Shown: positions 35,079-44,444, counted from the first letter of the stretch. The stretch is 64,000 bases of DNA from Ruminococcus sp. (GCA_029062165.1 JAIDQQ010000006.1:1-64000), one strand, 5' to 3'. The notes: generated from the letters alone by a model not told the origin. Program-made: numbers and translations.

Positions 35079-35110
35079 GGGACTGTGCTGTTATGCATAG
35101 TCCCTTTTTT
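35079..35110 (+). terminator. Terminator after the PrsA-like gene
   Basis: A 10-bp stem GGGACTGTGC / GCATAGTCCC with one G-U pair, a 6-nt loop and a run of six T. Confidence 0.85.
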
Positions 35111-35125
35111 ATCGGAGGATATAAT

Positions 35126-35572
35126 ATGATTTATACAGAACTCACAAACAAGGCTATGCAGATTGCATATAAAGCACATCACGGACAGTATGACTTAAAC
35201 GGTGTACCTTATATATTTCACCCGTATCACGTCGCCGAACAGATGCCCGACGAAATAACAACCTGTGTTGCACTGCTACATGATGTCATTGAAGATACTT
35301 CGGTAACAATAGAGGAACTGGAGCAGGTTTTTCCGGCGGAAGTGACGGAAGCTGTCAGACTTCTTACACATGAAAAAGATACGGAATATCTTGACTATAT
35401 CGGAAGAATAAAAGATAATCCGGTTGCACGTACCGTCAAGCTTGCCGACATTGCACATAATTCAGATATGACACGCATTACTGACCCCAATAAAATTCCG
35501 GCAGAAAAGATTATACACTGGAAACGTAAATATACAGAAGCAAAACGAATACTTGAAGAATATCAGGGTTAA
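35126..35572 (+). CDS. HD-domain hydrolase of the RelA/SpoT N-terminal type
   Basis: A 148-residue single-domain protein. Its HD motif and helices (AYKAHHGQYDLNGVPYIFHP, then ALLHDVIEDT and VKLADIAHNSD) match the (p)ppGpp-hydrolase half of SpoT and small alarmone or nucleotide phosphohydrolases of the MESH1 kind. There is no synthetase domain. ATG 35126 follows TCGGAGGA; the open frame upstream of it lies in the preceding terminator. The likely substrate is a nucleoside polyphosphate, but this is inferred from family only. Confidence 0.82.
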   Translation: MIYTELTNKAMQIAYKAHHGQYDLNGVPYIFHPYHVAEQMPDEITTCVALLHDVIEDTSVTIEELEQVFPAEVTEAVRLLTHEKDTEYLDYIGRIKDNPVARTVKLADIAHNSDMTRITDPNKIPAEKIIHWKRKYTEAKRILEEYQG

Positions 35573-35591
35573 AAATTGTGCATTATGACCG

Positions 35592-35620
35592 GTGACAAAT
35601 ACGGAAAAATATGATATAAT
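35592..35620 (+). promoter_or_regulatory. Promoter for dnaD-dnaC
   Basis: GTGACA (35592-35597) and TATAAT (35615-35620), 17-bp spacer. Confidence 0.6.
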
Positions 35621-35656
35621 ATTAATTGAAATATAGTCCGGAGGGGAGGAATTTTT

Positions 35657-36610
35657 TTGGAAACAAAAACAAATAATAATGACAATGTTTTTAATATTCC
35701 GTGTGTGGTTGTTGATAACTTCTTACAGATGGCAACCGGTGAATATATAAAAGTCCTGCTGTATATTTTGAGAGTTTCAGGCAGAGACTTTGCAGAAAAT
35801 GAAATATCCGACGAAACAGGGGTAAATCAGGAAGAAGTAAACAGAGCTATTGACTTCTGGAGACGTGCCAAAATACTTACGGGCAACGGTTCAGGCAGTA
35901 ACACTCCTGACGTACAGAAAACGGAAGAGGAAAATGTTCCGGAAAATTCTTCCGTCAGTAGTAAAAAATACATGAAAAATTATTTTTCTGCTTCCGATAT
36001 AGCAGAAATTAAAAATTCTGACCCTGAAATTTCTGAACTCATTGAACTGGCTGAAAATTCACTCGGAATCCTTAATAACACTCAACTGACTTCAATAATA
36101 AATATGCATAATTATTTAGGTCTTAAAACGGAAGTAATAATAACTCTCATAGAATACTGTAAGAATATTAAAAAAACTTATCCTAAATATATGGATTCTG
36201 TCGCATCCGGCTGGGCAGAAAACAATATAAATACTCTTGAAGAGGCACAGAAAGAAGTAGAAAGACTTCTGGACGAAGACGAATATAAGAATAAAATAAA
36301 GCGTATAATTTCCACTGACAGACTTTCAAAAAATGACGAAGTTTTTATTACTGAATGGCACAGAAAAAACATTCCGACTGAACTGATAGAAGAAGCCTAT
36401 GATGTCACAATAAATTATATACATAAACTTGATTTCAAGTATATGGATTCAGTGATAAAATCAAAACTTGACGGTAATGAATCAGGCACGGACTTTCAGA
36501 AAAGCAATAAAAATAACAATAAAAATTCTCGTGGAAGAAAAACACATTATGACAAAGATTTTGATGCGGATATGTATAAAATATTTATAAATGATTTTAA
36601 GGTGATATAA
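35657..36610 (+). CDS. DnaD-domain replication protein
   Basis: A 317-residue protein starting at TTG (GGGGAGG 7 nt upstream; no in-frame ATG nearby). The N-terminal winged helix (about residues 10-80; EYIKVLLYILRVSGRDFAE) and two DnaB_2/DnaD-like domains (ISELIELAENSLGILNNTQ and VFITEWHRKNIPTELIEEAYDVTI, the latter with the YIHKLDFKYMDSVIKS end) place it in the DnaD/DnaB primosome family that helps load helicase in Firmicutes. It ends 1 bp before a DnaC/DnaI-like loader gene, the usual pairing. Confidence 0.87.
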   Translation: METKTNNNDNVFNIPCVVVDNFLQMATGEYIKVLLYILRVSGRDFAENEISDETGVNQEEVNRAIDFWRRAKILTGNGSGSNTPDVQKTEEENVPENSSVSSKKYMKNYFSASDIAEIKNSDPEISELIELAENSLGILNNTQLTSIINMHNYLGLKTEVIITLIEYCKNIKKTYPKYMDSVASGWAENNINTLEEAQKEVERLLDEDEYKNKIKRIISTDRLSKNDEVFITEWHRKNIPTELIEEAYDVTINYIHKLDFKYMDSVIKSKLDGNESGTDFQKSNKNNNKNSRGRKTHYDKDFDADMYKIFINDFKVI

Positions 36611-36611
36611 A

Positions 36612-37586
36612 ATGAAAACAGATATACTCGAAAAAGCAAAAATTATCATTCAGAAAAACAGGCAGAGTGCCATAGTGGAAAATGACCGCCGTATTGAAGA
36701 AATAAACAATAAAATTCCGGAAATAAATGAAATAAATGAAAATCTCTTCAATACCGGAAAAAAAATTATAGATATTGTTATATCAGGAAAACAAAACGGT
36801 AAAACCGAAGAACAGATTAAGGAAGATATAGAAAAAATAAAACAGAATAATCTTGATACACAGAAGAAGTCGGAAGAACTTCTTGTAAAAAATGGTTATC
36901 CGGCTGATTACCTTGACATTCATTACAGCTGTGAAATGTGTGGCGATACCGGTTATAAAGACGGCATAATGTGTATATGCCTGAAGAAACTTTACTCAAA
37001 ACTGGAAGTTGATATGATAAACAGTCAGTCAAACCTTTCACTTTCAAGTTTTGATACTTTCAGTCTTTCATACTATACCGACGAGGATTACAATATAATG
37101 AAGCGTATATTGGAATATACACAGGATTATGCAGAAAATTTCAGAAATGATGCACATAGTATACTTATGTATGGAAAAACCGGTCTCGGAAAGACACATC
37201 TTTCACTTGCAATCGCTGGCAGTGTAATTGAAAAAGGATACAGTGTCATATATGATTCCGTAATAAATATACTCTCAAAAATAGAAGAAGAACATTTCAG
37301 TTACGGTCATAAAAGGGATATGCTGAACCTTGTAATAAATACCGATTTGCTCATTATAGACGACTTAGGCACAGAAAACAAATCTAATTTCTATAATTCC
37401 ACTGTATATAACATTATCAATACACGCCTTAATTACAATAAGCCTGTTATTATAAGTACCAATCTTGATATTGACGAAATACGTGAATTTTATGACGAAA
37501 GAATAACATCACGCATTACCACTCAATATATGGTATTCAAATTTTCCGGTACGGATATACGACATCAGAAAAAAGAACAGAAATGA
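36612..37586 (+). CDS. DnaC/DnaI-like helicase loader ATPase
   Basis: A 324-residue AAA+ protein. The N-terminus (about residues 1-95) is a coiled-coil-forming region. A zinc-finger-like CEMCGDTGYKDGIMCICL comes next, then the AAA+ core with Walker A YGKTGLGKTHLSLA, Walker B LLIIDDLGTE and an arginine-finger region near RITSRI. This layout is that of clostridial DnaC/DnaI proteins that load the replicative helicase. It is coupled to the DnaD gene. Confidence 0.9.
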   Translation: MKTDILEKAKIIIQKNRQSAIVENDRRIEEINNKIPEINEINENLFNTGKKIIDIVISGKQNGKTEEQIKEDIEKIKQNNLDTQKKSEELLVKNGYPADYLDIHYSCEMCGDTGYKDGIMCICLKKLYSKLEVDMINSQSNLSLSSFDTFSLSYYTDEDYNIMKRILEYTQDYAENFRNDAHSILMYGKTGLGKTHLSLAIAGSVIEKGYSVIYDSVINILSKIEEEHFSYGHKRDMLNLVINTDLLIIDDLGTENKSNFYNSTVYNIINTRLNYNKPVIISTNLDIDEIREFYDERITSRITTQYMVFKFSGTDIRHQKKEQK

Positions 37587-37595
37587 ATCAAAATG

Positions 37596-37621
37596 AAACA
37601 GACCTTAAAGGTCTGTTTTTT
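37596..37621. terminator. Bidirectional terminator
   Basis: A perfect inverted repeat AAACAGACCTT / AAGGTCTGTTT followed by T, between the convergent dnaC-like and sigma-factor genes. Confidence 0.85.
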
Positions 37622-37626
37622 TGTAT

Positions 37627-38310
37627 TCAGAATGATGTAGTGTCATACATTTTCTTTAATTTTTCAATAGCTTTTTTTTCAAGTCTCGAAACATATGAAC
37701 GTGAAATATCGAGTTTTTTGGCGGTTTCACTCTGTGTATGCGGATTTTTTCCGTATAGTCCGTATCTGTAGACAATAATTTCAAGTTCACGGTCATCAAG
37801 ACATTTATCAAGGAAATTATATAACTGTCGGGAGCGTATAAGTAAATCAACCTGCTCATGAATGTCAACGCCGTCGTCGATTAAATCCATAAGGGTCAGT
37901 GCATTGCCGTCCTTATCAATTTCTACCGGTTCATTTATATAGATGTCACCGGCTGTTTTCTTGGCTGAACGGAAACTCATAAGTATTTCATTTTCTATGC
38001 ACCGGCTTGCATACGTCGCAAAACGTGTACCGTTTGTATGGTCAAAAGTCGAAACGGCTTTGATAAGTCCTATAGTACCTATTGATATTAATTCGTCCTG
38101 CTCCGGAACTGTCATGGCGTATTTTTTTACTATATGGGCGACAAGTCTAAGATTATGTTCTATTAACTTGTTCCGTGCAGACTTGTCACCGGCAGACATC
38201 TTTATGAAACATTCTTCCTCTTCTTTTCTGGATAACGGCTTAGGAAAAGCATTATTGCCTTCAATGTGCAGTGCAAAAAAGAAAAGATTCCGTATAATTT
38301 CTATGAACAT
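37627..38310 (-). CDS. sigK: SigK-type RNA polymerase sigma factor
   Basis: A 227-residue sigma-70 factor: region 2 with ARNKLIEHNLRLVAHIVKKY and DELISIGTIGLIKAVSTFD (core and -10 binding), region 3, and region 4 with LDDRELEIIVYRYGLYG and a helix-turn-helix AKKLDISRSYVSRLEKKA. The N-terminal pro-like stretch (MFIEIIRNLFFFALHIEGNNAFPKPLS) resembles late-sporulation SigK, which is made as a membrane-bound precursor. The gene is intact and not split by a skin-type element. ATG 38310 follows GGAGGTGA. Other sporulation genes are not in this window. Confidence 0.85.
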   Translation of the reverse strand: MFIEIIRNLFFFALHIEGNNAFPKPLSRKEEEECFIKMSAGDKSARNKLIEHNLRLVAHIVKKYAMTVPEQDELISIGTIGLIKAVSTFDHTNGTRFATYASRCIENEILMSFRSAKKTAGDIYINEPVEIDKDGNALTLMDLIDDGVDIHEQVDLLIRSRQLYNFLDKCLDDRELEIIVYRYGLYGKNPHTQSETAKKLDISRSYVSRLEKKAIEKLKKMYDTTSF

Positions 38311-38380
38311 ATATATCACCTCCGTATATATACTATGTCAGACAGCTTGAACAATAGTTCTTTTTTTAAAAAATTTCTTC

Positions 38381-38409
38381 TTGCAAAAATTTCTGAAATG
38401 TGTTATTAT
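38381..38409 (+). promoter_or_regulatory. Promoter for the topoisomerase B gene
   Basis: TTGCAA (38381-38386) and TATTAT (38404-38409), 17-bp spacer. Confidence 0.6.
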
Positions 38410-38448
38410 AGTAGGGTACTTTTTTCAGAACAGAAAGGATAGATTTTT

Positions 38449-40428
38449 ATGGCAGATAGAAAAACTTATGGAAACGATAGTATAACAATGTTGAAAGGTG
38501 CGGACAAGGTAAGAAAAAGACCAGCAGTAATATTCGGTTCGGACGGTCTCGACGGTTGCGAACACTCTGTATTTGAGGTAATCTCAAACTCCATAGACGA
38601 GGCAAGAGAGGGTTACGGAAAGAAAATAATCGTCACACACTACAGGAATCACGATATTGAAGTTGAAGATTTCGGGCGAGGCTGTCCGGTGGACTTCAAT
38701 AATAACGAAAAGCGTTATAACTGGGAACTCGTTTACTGTGAACTCTATGCAGGCGGAAAATATGACGATTCAGCAGAATCCTATGAATTTTCATTAGGTC
38801 TTAACGGTCTCGGACTTTGTGCTACACAGTTTTCCTCGGAATTTATGGACGTTGAAGTAATACGTGATGGTTTTAAATATAATCTGCACTTTGAAAAGGG
38901 AGAGAATATCGGCGGACTTCATAAGGAATCCTGCAACAGAAAACAAACCGGCACAAAAACACGCTGGAGACCTGATTTAGAAGTTTTCACCGATATAGCC
39001 GTATCAGACGATTATTTCTGTGATATTCTTAGAAGACAGGCGGTAGTAAATCCGGATATATTATTTGTATTCCGTTCAGAAAACGAAAACGGTGCCTTCA
39101 CAGAGCAGGAATTTATATACAAAAACGGCATTACAGACTATGTTTCGGAAATAACCGGCGATAAGGCTATGACTTCCTTGCAACACTGGTCAGCAGAAAA
39201 ACGAGGACGTGACCGTGACGACAAACCGGAATATAAAGTCAAACTCGATATAGCCGTAACATTTTCCAACAAAATAAAACTCACAGAATATTATCATAAT
39301 TCGAGTTTCTTAGAACATGGTGGCTCGCCGGAAGATGCCGTAAAACGTGCGTTTGTGTATCAGATAGATAGTTTCATAAAACAGAATAATGGTTATCAGA
39401 AGAACGAAAGTAAAATTACTTATACCGACGTTGAAGAATGTCTTATACTTGTTTCGTCGTCGTTCTCTACACAGACTTCATACGAGAATCAGACAAAAAA
39501 AGCAATCACGAATAAATTCATACGTGAGGCAATGACTGATTTCTTAAAACATCAGCTTGAAATATATTTCATAGAAAATCCCGACGAAGCACAGAAAATT
39601 TCCGAACAGGTTCTCATAAACAAGCGGAGCAGGGAAAATGCGGAAAAAGTCCGTCTCAACGTAAAAAAGAAACTCACTGGCAGTATCGACTTATCAAACA
39701 TGGTTGACAAGTTCGTTGATTGCCGGACTAAAGACGTTACAAGACGTGAAATATATATCGTTGAGGGTGATTCCGCATTAGGTTCGGTCAAACTCGCACG
39801 TGATGCGGAATTTCAGGCGATAATTCCAGTACGTGGTAAGATTCTTAACTGTCTTAAAGCGGAGTATACAAAGATATTCAAGAGCGAAATTATTACGGAT
39901 TTAATAAAAGTCCTCGGCTGTGGTGTGGAGGTCAATACCAAAGCCAACAAGGATTTATCTAACTTCAATCTCGATAATTTCCGGTGGAGTAAAATAGTTA
40001 TCTGTACCGACGCAGATGTTGACGGTTTCCAGATACGGACGCTTATTCTTACAATGCTTTACAGACTTACTCCGACACTCATAGAAAAAGGGTACGTATA
40101 TATAGCGGAATCGCCTTTATTTGAGATTAACACGAAAGATAAGACGTACTTCGCATATACGGAGCAGGAAAAACAACGTATTCTTAAGATGATAGGCAAC
40201 AAGAAGTATACAATACAGCGTTCAAAGGGTTTAGGCGAAAACGAACCGGATATGATGTCACTTACTACTATGAATCCTGATACCCGACGTTTAATAAAAG
40301 TAACCGCTGACGACATAACGGAATCTGCGGAAGTCTTTGAAATGCTTTTAGGTGACGACTTACAAGGCAGAAAACAATATATTTCCGAATACGGTGCGGA
40401 TTACCTCGAACTTGCGGATATTTCATAA
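38449..40428 (+). CDS. Type IIA topoisomerase subunit B (divergent GyrB/ParE)
   Basis: A 659-residue ATPase subunit. The GHKL ATP site is recognisable (VRKRPAVIFGS, VFEVISNSIDEAREG, and GLNGLGLCATQFSSEF in place of the usual GxHGVGxxVVNALS). The Toprim part has IYIVEGDSALGSVKLARD, where canonical GyrB has EGDSAGGSA, then the metal-binding Asp-x-Asp in ICTDADVDGFQIRTL, and the QRSKGLGENEPDMMS region. It departs from true GyrB and pairs with the A subunit at 42098, so it is an additional topoisomerase like those annotated as topoisomerase IV in ruminococci. DNA relaxation or decatenation is inferred. Confidence 0.87.
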   Translation: MADRKTYGNDSITMLKGADKVRKRPAVIFGSDGLDGCEHSVFEVISNSIDEAREGYGKKIIVTHYRNHDIEVEDFGRGCPVDFNNNEKRYNWELVYCELYAGGKYDDSAESYEFSLGLNGLGLCATQFSSEFMDVEVIRDGFKYNLHFEKGENIGGLHKESCNRKQTGTKTRWRPDLEVFTDIAVSDDYFCDILRRQAVVNPDILFVFRSENENGAFTEQEFIYKNGITDYVSEITGDKAMTSLQHWSAEKRGRDRDDKPEYKVKLDIAVTFSNKIKLTEYYHNSSFLEHGGSPEDAVKRAFVYQIDSFIKQNNGYQKNESKITYTDVEECLILVSSSFSTQTSYENQTKKAITNKFIREAMTDFLKHQLEIYFIENPDEAQKISEQVLINKRSRENAEKVRLNVKKKLTGSIDLSNMVDKFVDCRTKDVTRREIYIVEGDSALGSVKLARDAEFQAIIPVRGKILNCLKAEYTKIFKSEIITDLIKVLGCGVEVNTKANKDLSNFNLDNFRWSKIVICTDADVDGFQIRTLILTMLYRLTPTLIEKGYVYIAESPLFEINTKDKTYFAYTEQEKQRILKMIGNKKYTIQRSKGLGENEPDMMSLTTMNPDTRRLIKVTADDITESAEVFEMLLGDDLQGRKQYISEYGADYLELADIS

Positions 40429-40494
40429 ATGATAGTACCCCTGCCGTCCGGAGACTATAATATTTATTTTCAACATGAAAGGAGTTGTTTTATA

Positions 40495-41784
40495 ATGGAA
40501 ACTATTTTATATATTGCTTTTGTTATAATACCAATGATTGTATGTATAAAAAAAGCGAATACTATACAATCGGAAAAAATTCAAAACATCGGACTTGTCA
40601 TGACAGGTATAAATTTTCTGATAACTTTCATTGTATCCATATCCATGACCACCGAGATAATACAAGGTCTTATACTGTTTCTGATTTTTGGTATACCGTT
40701 CATATGGTTACCGCTAATGCTTACCGACTTTAATATAATAAACCTAATACAAAACAGATACACGTCAACTAATACTGACTTAGCAACCATATTTATAGGC
40801 GGAGTTTATCATTGTATGCTGTTGTTTGTAATTGGTGATAGTACTGCAATAGGTGGAAGCATGACAGGTGCAGACTATACAGAAGCCGTATACATTGGAC
40901 AGTATCACGCCGTTATGCACAGTGAATACGGTGCAATAATACAGTGGGTAATGGTGATAGGCTTTATAAGTATGATACTGCTTTGTGTACGGAAACCGGA
41001 AAAAACACCGCCTTTACAGTCCTCACTGTGTATAGCGTTTACTTCAATTATGCTGTTACTTATCGGATTAATTTATGTTCAGATGATATGTAAATTTGAA
41101 ATAAGTTTTATAATGTTTTATCTGTACTATTTCAATCTGATAATAATTTCCGCAAGACGCATACACTATCACATCACGGAGCAGGTCAGACTTGCTAACG
41201 AACGTGAAACTGTATTCCGGACTAAAACCGCCGAGAAGTTACATAAAATGATGTCAACAGTATCAGGTATGACGAAATTCAGTTTTATGATGATACTTCC
41301 GATTGCTATAATATGCGAGATACTCTATATAATTTTCGGACAAGGTGCGGACGGTTTTATAAAAGCTTTCACTATGACTGCCGACTGGACTTTTTCTACA
41401 CAGACACCTCCGCCACCTATGGAGTATCACGGACATTATCTGTGTACTGTTGCTTGCGGAGGTCATAAAAAAGTAGTAAAGCCTATACGTTACGGAATAC
41501 GGCTGAATCAGAAGATAGTAGTCAACAGGCAGTTACTTATAGCGAATGCTTTTGAAGACCTCATAAAAGAATGCTTTCCGAGGTCACATAGAAAGATACG
41601 TAATTTCTATGATAAATACGGTTATCCGGTATCAAGACACATCACGACACCTACAAGAGCAGACATAATATACATAATAATGAAGCCTCTTGAATGGCTG
41701 TTTTTAGCGGTTTTATATGTTTTCGATACTCAACCCGAAAACAGAATAGCCATACAGTATTCCGGATATAAAGTAAAAAGATAA
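40495..41784 (+). CDS. DUF6688 multi-pass membrane protein
   Basis: A 429-residue protein that I match to DUF6688 by its conserved C-terminal block: PPPPMEYHGHYLCTVACGG, KVVKPIRYGIRLNQKIVVNR, and ADIIYIIMKPLEWLFLAVL. Residues 1-300 hold about seven or eight hydrophobic segments, and the conserved block follows the last of them. ATG 40495 has AAAGGAG 10 nt upstream; the upstream open frame has no site. The function is unknown. It sits between the two subunits of a type IIA topoisomerase. Confidence 0.7.
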   Translation: METILYIAFVIIPMIVCIKKANTIQSEKIQNIGLVMTGINFLITFIVSISMTTEIIQGLILFLIFGIPFIWLPLMLTDFNIINLIQNRYTSTNTDLATIFIGGVYHCMLLFVIGDSTAIGGSMTGADYTEAVYIGQYHAVMHSEYGAIIQWVMVIGFISMILLCVRKPEKTPPLQSSLCIAFTSIMLLLIGLIYVQMICKFEISFIMFYLYYFNLIIISARRIHYHITEQVRLANERETVFRTKTAEKLHKMMSTVSGMTKFSFMMILPIAIICEILYIIFGQGADGFIKAFTMTADWTFSTQTPPPPMEYHGHYLCTVACGGHKKVVKPIRYGIRLNQKIVVNRQLLIANAFEDLIKECFPRSHRKIRNFYDKYGYPVSRHITTPTRADIIYIIMKPLEWLFLAVLYVFDTQPENRIAIQYSGYKVKR

Positions 41785-41818
41785 AATTTATTATTTCCGT
41801 AATAGCTGTTTTTTTGTG

Positions 41819-41898
41819 TATAATGTATAAACAAGGTTGTCTCCAGACGGTAGGGCAACTGACATTTTTGCACAAAAACAACCGGTTTTTACAAAAAA
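41819..41898 (+). repeat. Paired intergenic repeat, copy 1
   Basis: Begins TATAATGTATAAA, contains TTGTCTCCAGACGGTAGG, then TTTTGCACA (41866-41874) and ends GTTTTTACAAAAA. Copy 2 shares the same blocks in the same order. Confidence 0.75.
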
Positions 41899-41996
41899 TC
41901 CGTGAAAAACAGTGAAAATTAACATTAGGAACACAAAAAATGACATGAAAAACAATAAAAACACATCCGGAGCAGGTCAGAAATACGAATTTTATC

Positions 41997-42071
41997 TATA
42001 ATGTACAAATGACCTTGTTTCCGGACGGTAGGTACACTATGAATTATGCACAATAAAAGTTTTTACAAAAA
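41997..42071 (+). repeat. Paired intergenic repeat, copy 2
   Basis: Begins TATAATGTACAAA, contains TTGTTTCCGGACGGTAGG, then TTATGCACA (42044-42052, matching the TTWTNCACA DnaA-box pattern) and ends GTTTTTACAAAAA, 27 bp before the topoisomerase A start. Confidence 0.75.
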
Positions 42072-42097
42072 CATATAAAAAAGGAGAGTTTTTAAAT

Positions 42098-44323
42098 ATG
42101 GCAAGGAAACAACAGATACCTGTAAAGAAAGTTATCCGGCATGATGCTTATATAGAGGGGTCAGGAAGTATAGTCGACGAAAAAATTACAGATACTCTCA
42201 AAAAGAACTATATGCCTTATGCCATGAGTGTTATTATTTCAAGAGCGTTGCCGGAAATTGATGGCTTTAAACCGTCACACCGGAAACTGTTATATATGAT
42301 GTACAGAAGAGGTTTACTTAATCCGGACAAGGAGCGTTCAAAATCGGCGAATGTAGTCGGCGAAACTATGAAACTCAATCCGCACGGTGACCAAGCTATT
42401 TATGAAACACTTGTCCGTATGACACGAGGTAATGAAGCACTTCTGCACCCTTATATAGATTCTAAAGGTAATTTCGGTAAAGCGTATTCGAGTAAGATGC
42501 ACTTCGCCGCACCACGTTATACAGAAGTAAAACTTGAAAAAATCTGTAATGAACTTTTCCGTGATATTGACAAGGAAACAGTCGACTTTGTACCAAACTA
42601 CGACAATACCATGACAGAGCCTACATTACTTCCGGCGACGTTCCCGACTGTACTGGTAAATTCCAATACAGGTATAGCGGTATCAATGGCAAGTAATGTA
42701 TGTCCTTTCAATCTCGCCGAAGTCTGTGAAACTACCATAGCATTAATGAAGAATCCGGAACACGATATTATTACTACTCTTAAAGCTCCGGATTTTCCGA
42801 GTGGTGCAATCATACTCTATGAAGAAAACGAACTCCGTAAGATATACAATACCGGCAGAGGTAGTATAAAAGTACGCTGTCAGTATCGTTATGACAGGTC
42901 ATCCAACTGTATCGAGATAACACAGATACCGTATACTACTACCATAGAAGCAATCATAGACAAGATAGTTGATTTAGTGAAATCCGGTAAGATACGTGAA
43001 ATTTCATATATCCGTGACGAAACTGACATAGACGGTCTTAAAATAGCCATAGACTTAAAACGAGGTACTGACCCCGAAAAACTCATGCAGAAACTCTACA
43101 GGCTTACACCATTACAGGATAATTATTCATGTAACTTCAATATACTTATCGACGGTACACCGGAAGTCATGGGAGTAAAGGAAATTCTTAATGAATGGGT
43201 ATCTTTCAGGGAAAAATGTATATACAGAAGAACTTCATACGATTTACGTAACAAAAAGGAAAAACTTCACTTGTTGGAAGCACTTTCAAAGATTCTTAAT
43301 AATCTCGACAGTACTATAAAAATTATCCGTGAAACCAGTAACGAAAATGATGTAGTATCAAACTTAATGAACGAATTTATCATAGACAGGCAACAAGCAG
43401 AATATGTTTCTGAATTAAAACTCCGTAACATAAACAGACAGTACATTTCAAGACGTATACAGGAAGTCGACAGTCTGAAAAAAGAAATTGCCGAAATGGA
43501 AGAAATCCTGAAAGATAACAACAAAATCCGTAAGATAATAATAAAAGAGTTAAAGGAAGTCATAAAGAATTACGCACAGCCAAGGAAATCGCTGATTTCA
43601 GACTACACGGAACAGGACGTTGAAATAATAGACGATACACCGGATTATCCTGTAAATATATTCGTATCGGCAAGCGGATATTTCAAGAAAATAACACCAC
43701 AGTCGCTAAGAATGAGTAGCGAACATAAACTCAAGGACGGCGATTATATAAGTCAGAATTTTGAGGTTACAAATAAAACGGAACTTATTTTCTTTACGGA
43801 CAGACAACAGGCGTATAAATCTAAAGCAAGTGCATTTGACGATACCAAAGCAAGTGTTATGGGTGATTACATACCGGCAAAACTTTCATTCAGTGAGGAC
43901 GAAACACTTAAAACACTGATTCCGACTACCGATTACAGCGGATATATAATATTCTTCTTCGAGAACGGCAAAGCTACTAAAGTACCTCTCAATGCATACG
44001 AGACCAAAACTAACCGTAAAAAACTTACGAAAGCGTATTCAGATAAATCGCCGTTGGTTGAGATTTTATTTATTCCGGAAGACTGCGATATACTCGTAAG
44101 AAGTTCCGGCGGACATACTATACTTTTCAATACTTCGGAAATCTTACCGAAAACAACAAGGGATTCACAGGGAGTACAGATAATGACGTTGAAAAGAAAT
44201 AATGTACTTGCTTCTGTAGAAAGAGTAACCGACAGTGAGTATGAAAAATACAGGGTAAAGAGTATACCGTCTTCCGGAAAACAAGCTAAAGAACTCGGCG
44301 ACATAAATCAGCTTAAACTTTAA
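42098..44323 (+). CDS. Type IIA topoisomerase subunit A (divergent GyrA/ParC)
   Basis: A 741-residue DNA-cleaving subunit. The winged-helix region starts MPYAMSVIISRALPEIDGFKPSHRKLLYMM, with the catalytic tyrosine Y141 in AAPRYTEVKL. The tower and coiled-coil region follows (LKLRNINRQYISRRIQEVDSLKKEI), then a shortened C-terminal beta-propeller region with blades such as VNIFVSASGYFKKI and ILVRSSGGHTILF. The GyrA box QRRGGKG is not seen, favouring a topoisomerase-IV-like activity over supercoiling. It partners the B subunit at 38449 and follows the paired repeat. Confidence 0.88.
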   Translation: MARKQQIPVKKVIRHDAYIEGSGSIVDEKITDTLKKNYMPYAMSVIISRALPEIDGFKPSHRKLLYMMYRRGLLNPDKERSKSANVVGETMKLNPHGDQAIYETLVRMTRGNEALLHPYIDSKGNFGKAYSSKMHFAAPRYTEVKLEKICNELFRDIDKETVDFVPNYDNTMTEPTLLPATFPTVLVNSNTGIAVSMASNVCPFNLAEVCETTIALMKNPEHDIITTLKAPDFPSGAIILYEENELRKIYNTGRGSIKVRCQYRYDRSSNCIEITQIPYTTTIEAIIDKIVDLVKSGKIREISYIRDETDIDGLKIAIDLKRGTDPEKLMQKLYRLTPLQDNYSCNFNILIDGTPEVMGVKEILNEWVSFREKCIYRRTSYDLRNKKEKLHLLEALSKILNNLDSTIKIIRETSNENDVVSNLMNEFIIDRQQAEYVSELKLRNINRQYISRRIQEVDSLKKEIAEMEEILKDNNKIRKIIIKELKEVIKNYAQPRKSLISDYTEQDVEIIDDTPDYPVNIFVSASGYFKKITPQSLRMSSEHKLKDGDYISQNFEVTNKTELIFFTDRQQAYKSKASAFDDTKASVMGDYIPAKLSFSEDETLKTLIPTTDYSGYIIFFFENGKATKVPLNAYETKTNRKKLTKAYSDKSPLVEILFIPEDCDILVRSSGGHTILFNTSEILPKTTRDSQGVQIMTLKRNNVLASVERVTDSEYEKYRVKSIPSSGKQAKELGDINQLKL

Positions 44324-44324
44324 A

Positions 44325-44375
44325 TCAATACATAATTATCAATTCTTAATTCTGCATTCTTAATTCTCAATTATT
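44325..44375. repeat. AT-rich intergenic repeat (weak copy)
   Basis: A run of TCAATTCTTAATTCTGCATTC-like units after the topoisomerase A stop, with TTAATTCT occurring repeatedly. It resembles the AT-rich elements at 10685 and 51713. Confidence 0.45.
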
Positions 44376-44378
44376 TAC

Positions 44379-44407
44379 TTGACATCCTCCTGAAAATATG
44401 TTATCAT
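44379..44407 (+). promoter_or_regulatory. Promoter for the pectate lyase
   Basis: TTGACA (44379-44384) and TATCAT (44402-44407), 17-bp spacer. Confidence 0.7.
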
Positions 44408-44444
44408 ATGTGTATAAAATTTATTTCAAAGGAGGAATTTTTCT

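Larger units (their letters stand above)
41785..42097. other. 313-bp intergenic region with two related repeats
   Basis: No convincing open reading frame. It contains two copies of an ~80-bp sequence (41819-41898 and 41997-42071), one CGGAGCAGGT word at 41969, and AAGGAGAG before the next ATG. Neither TATAAT-bearing repeat has a recognisable -35 box at 17 bp. Confidence 0.7.
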
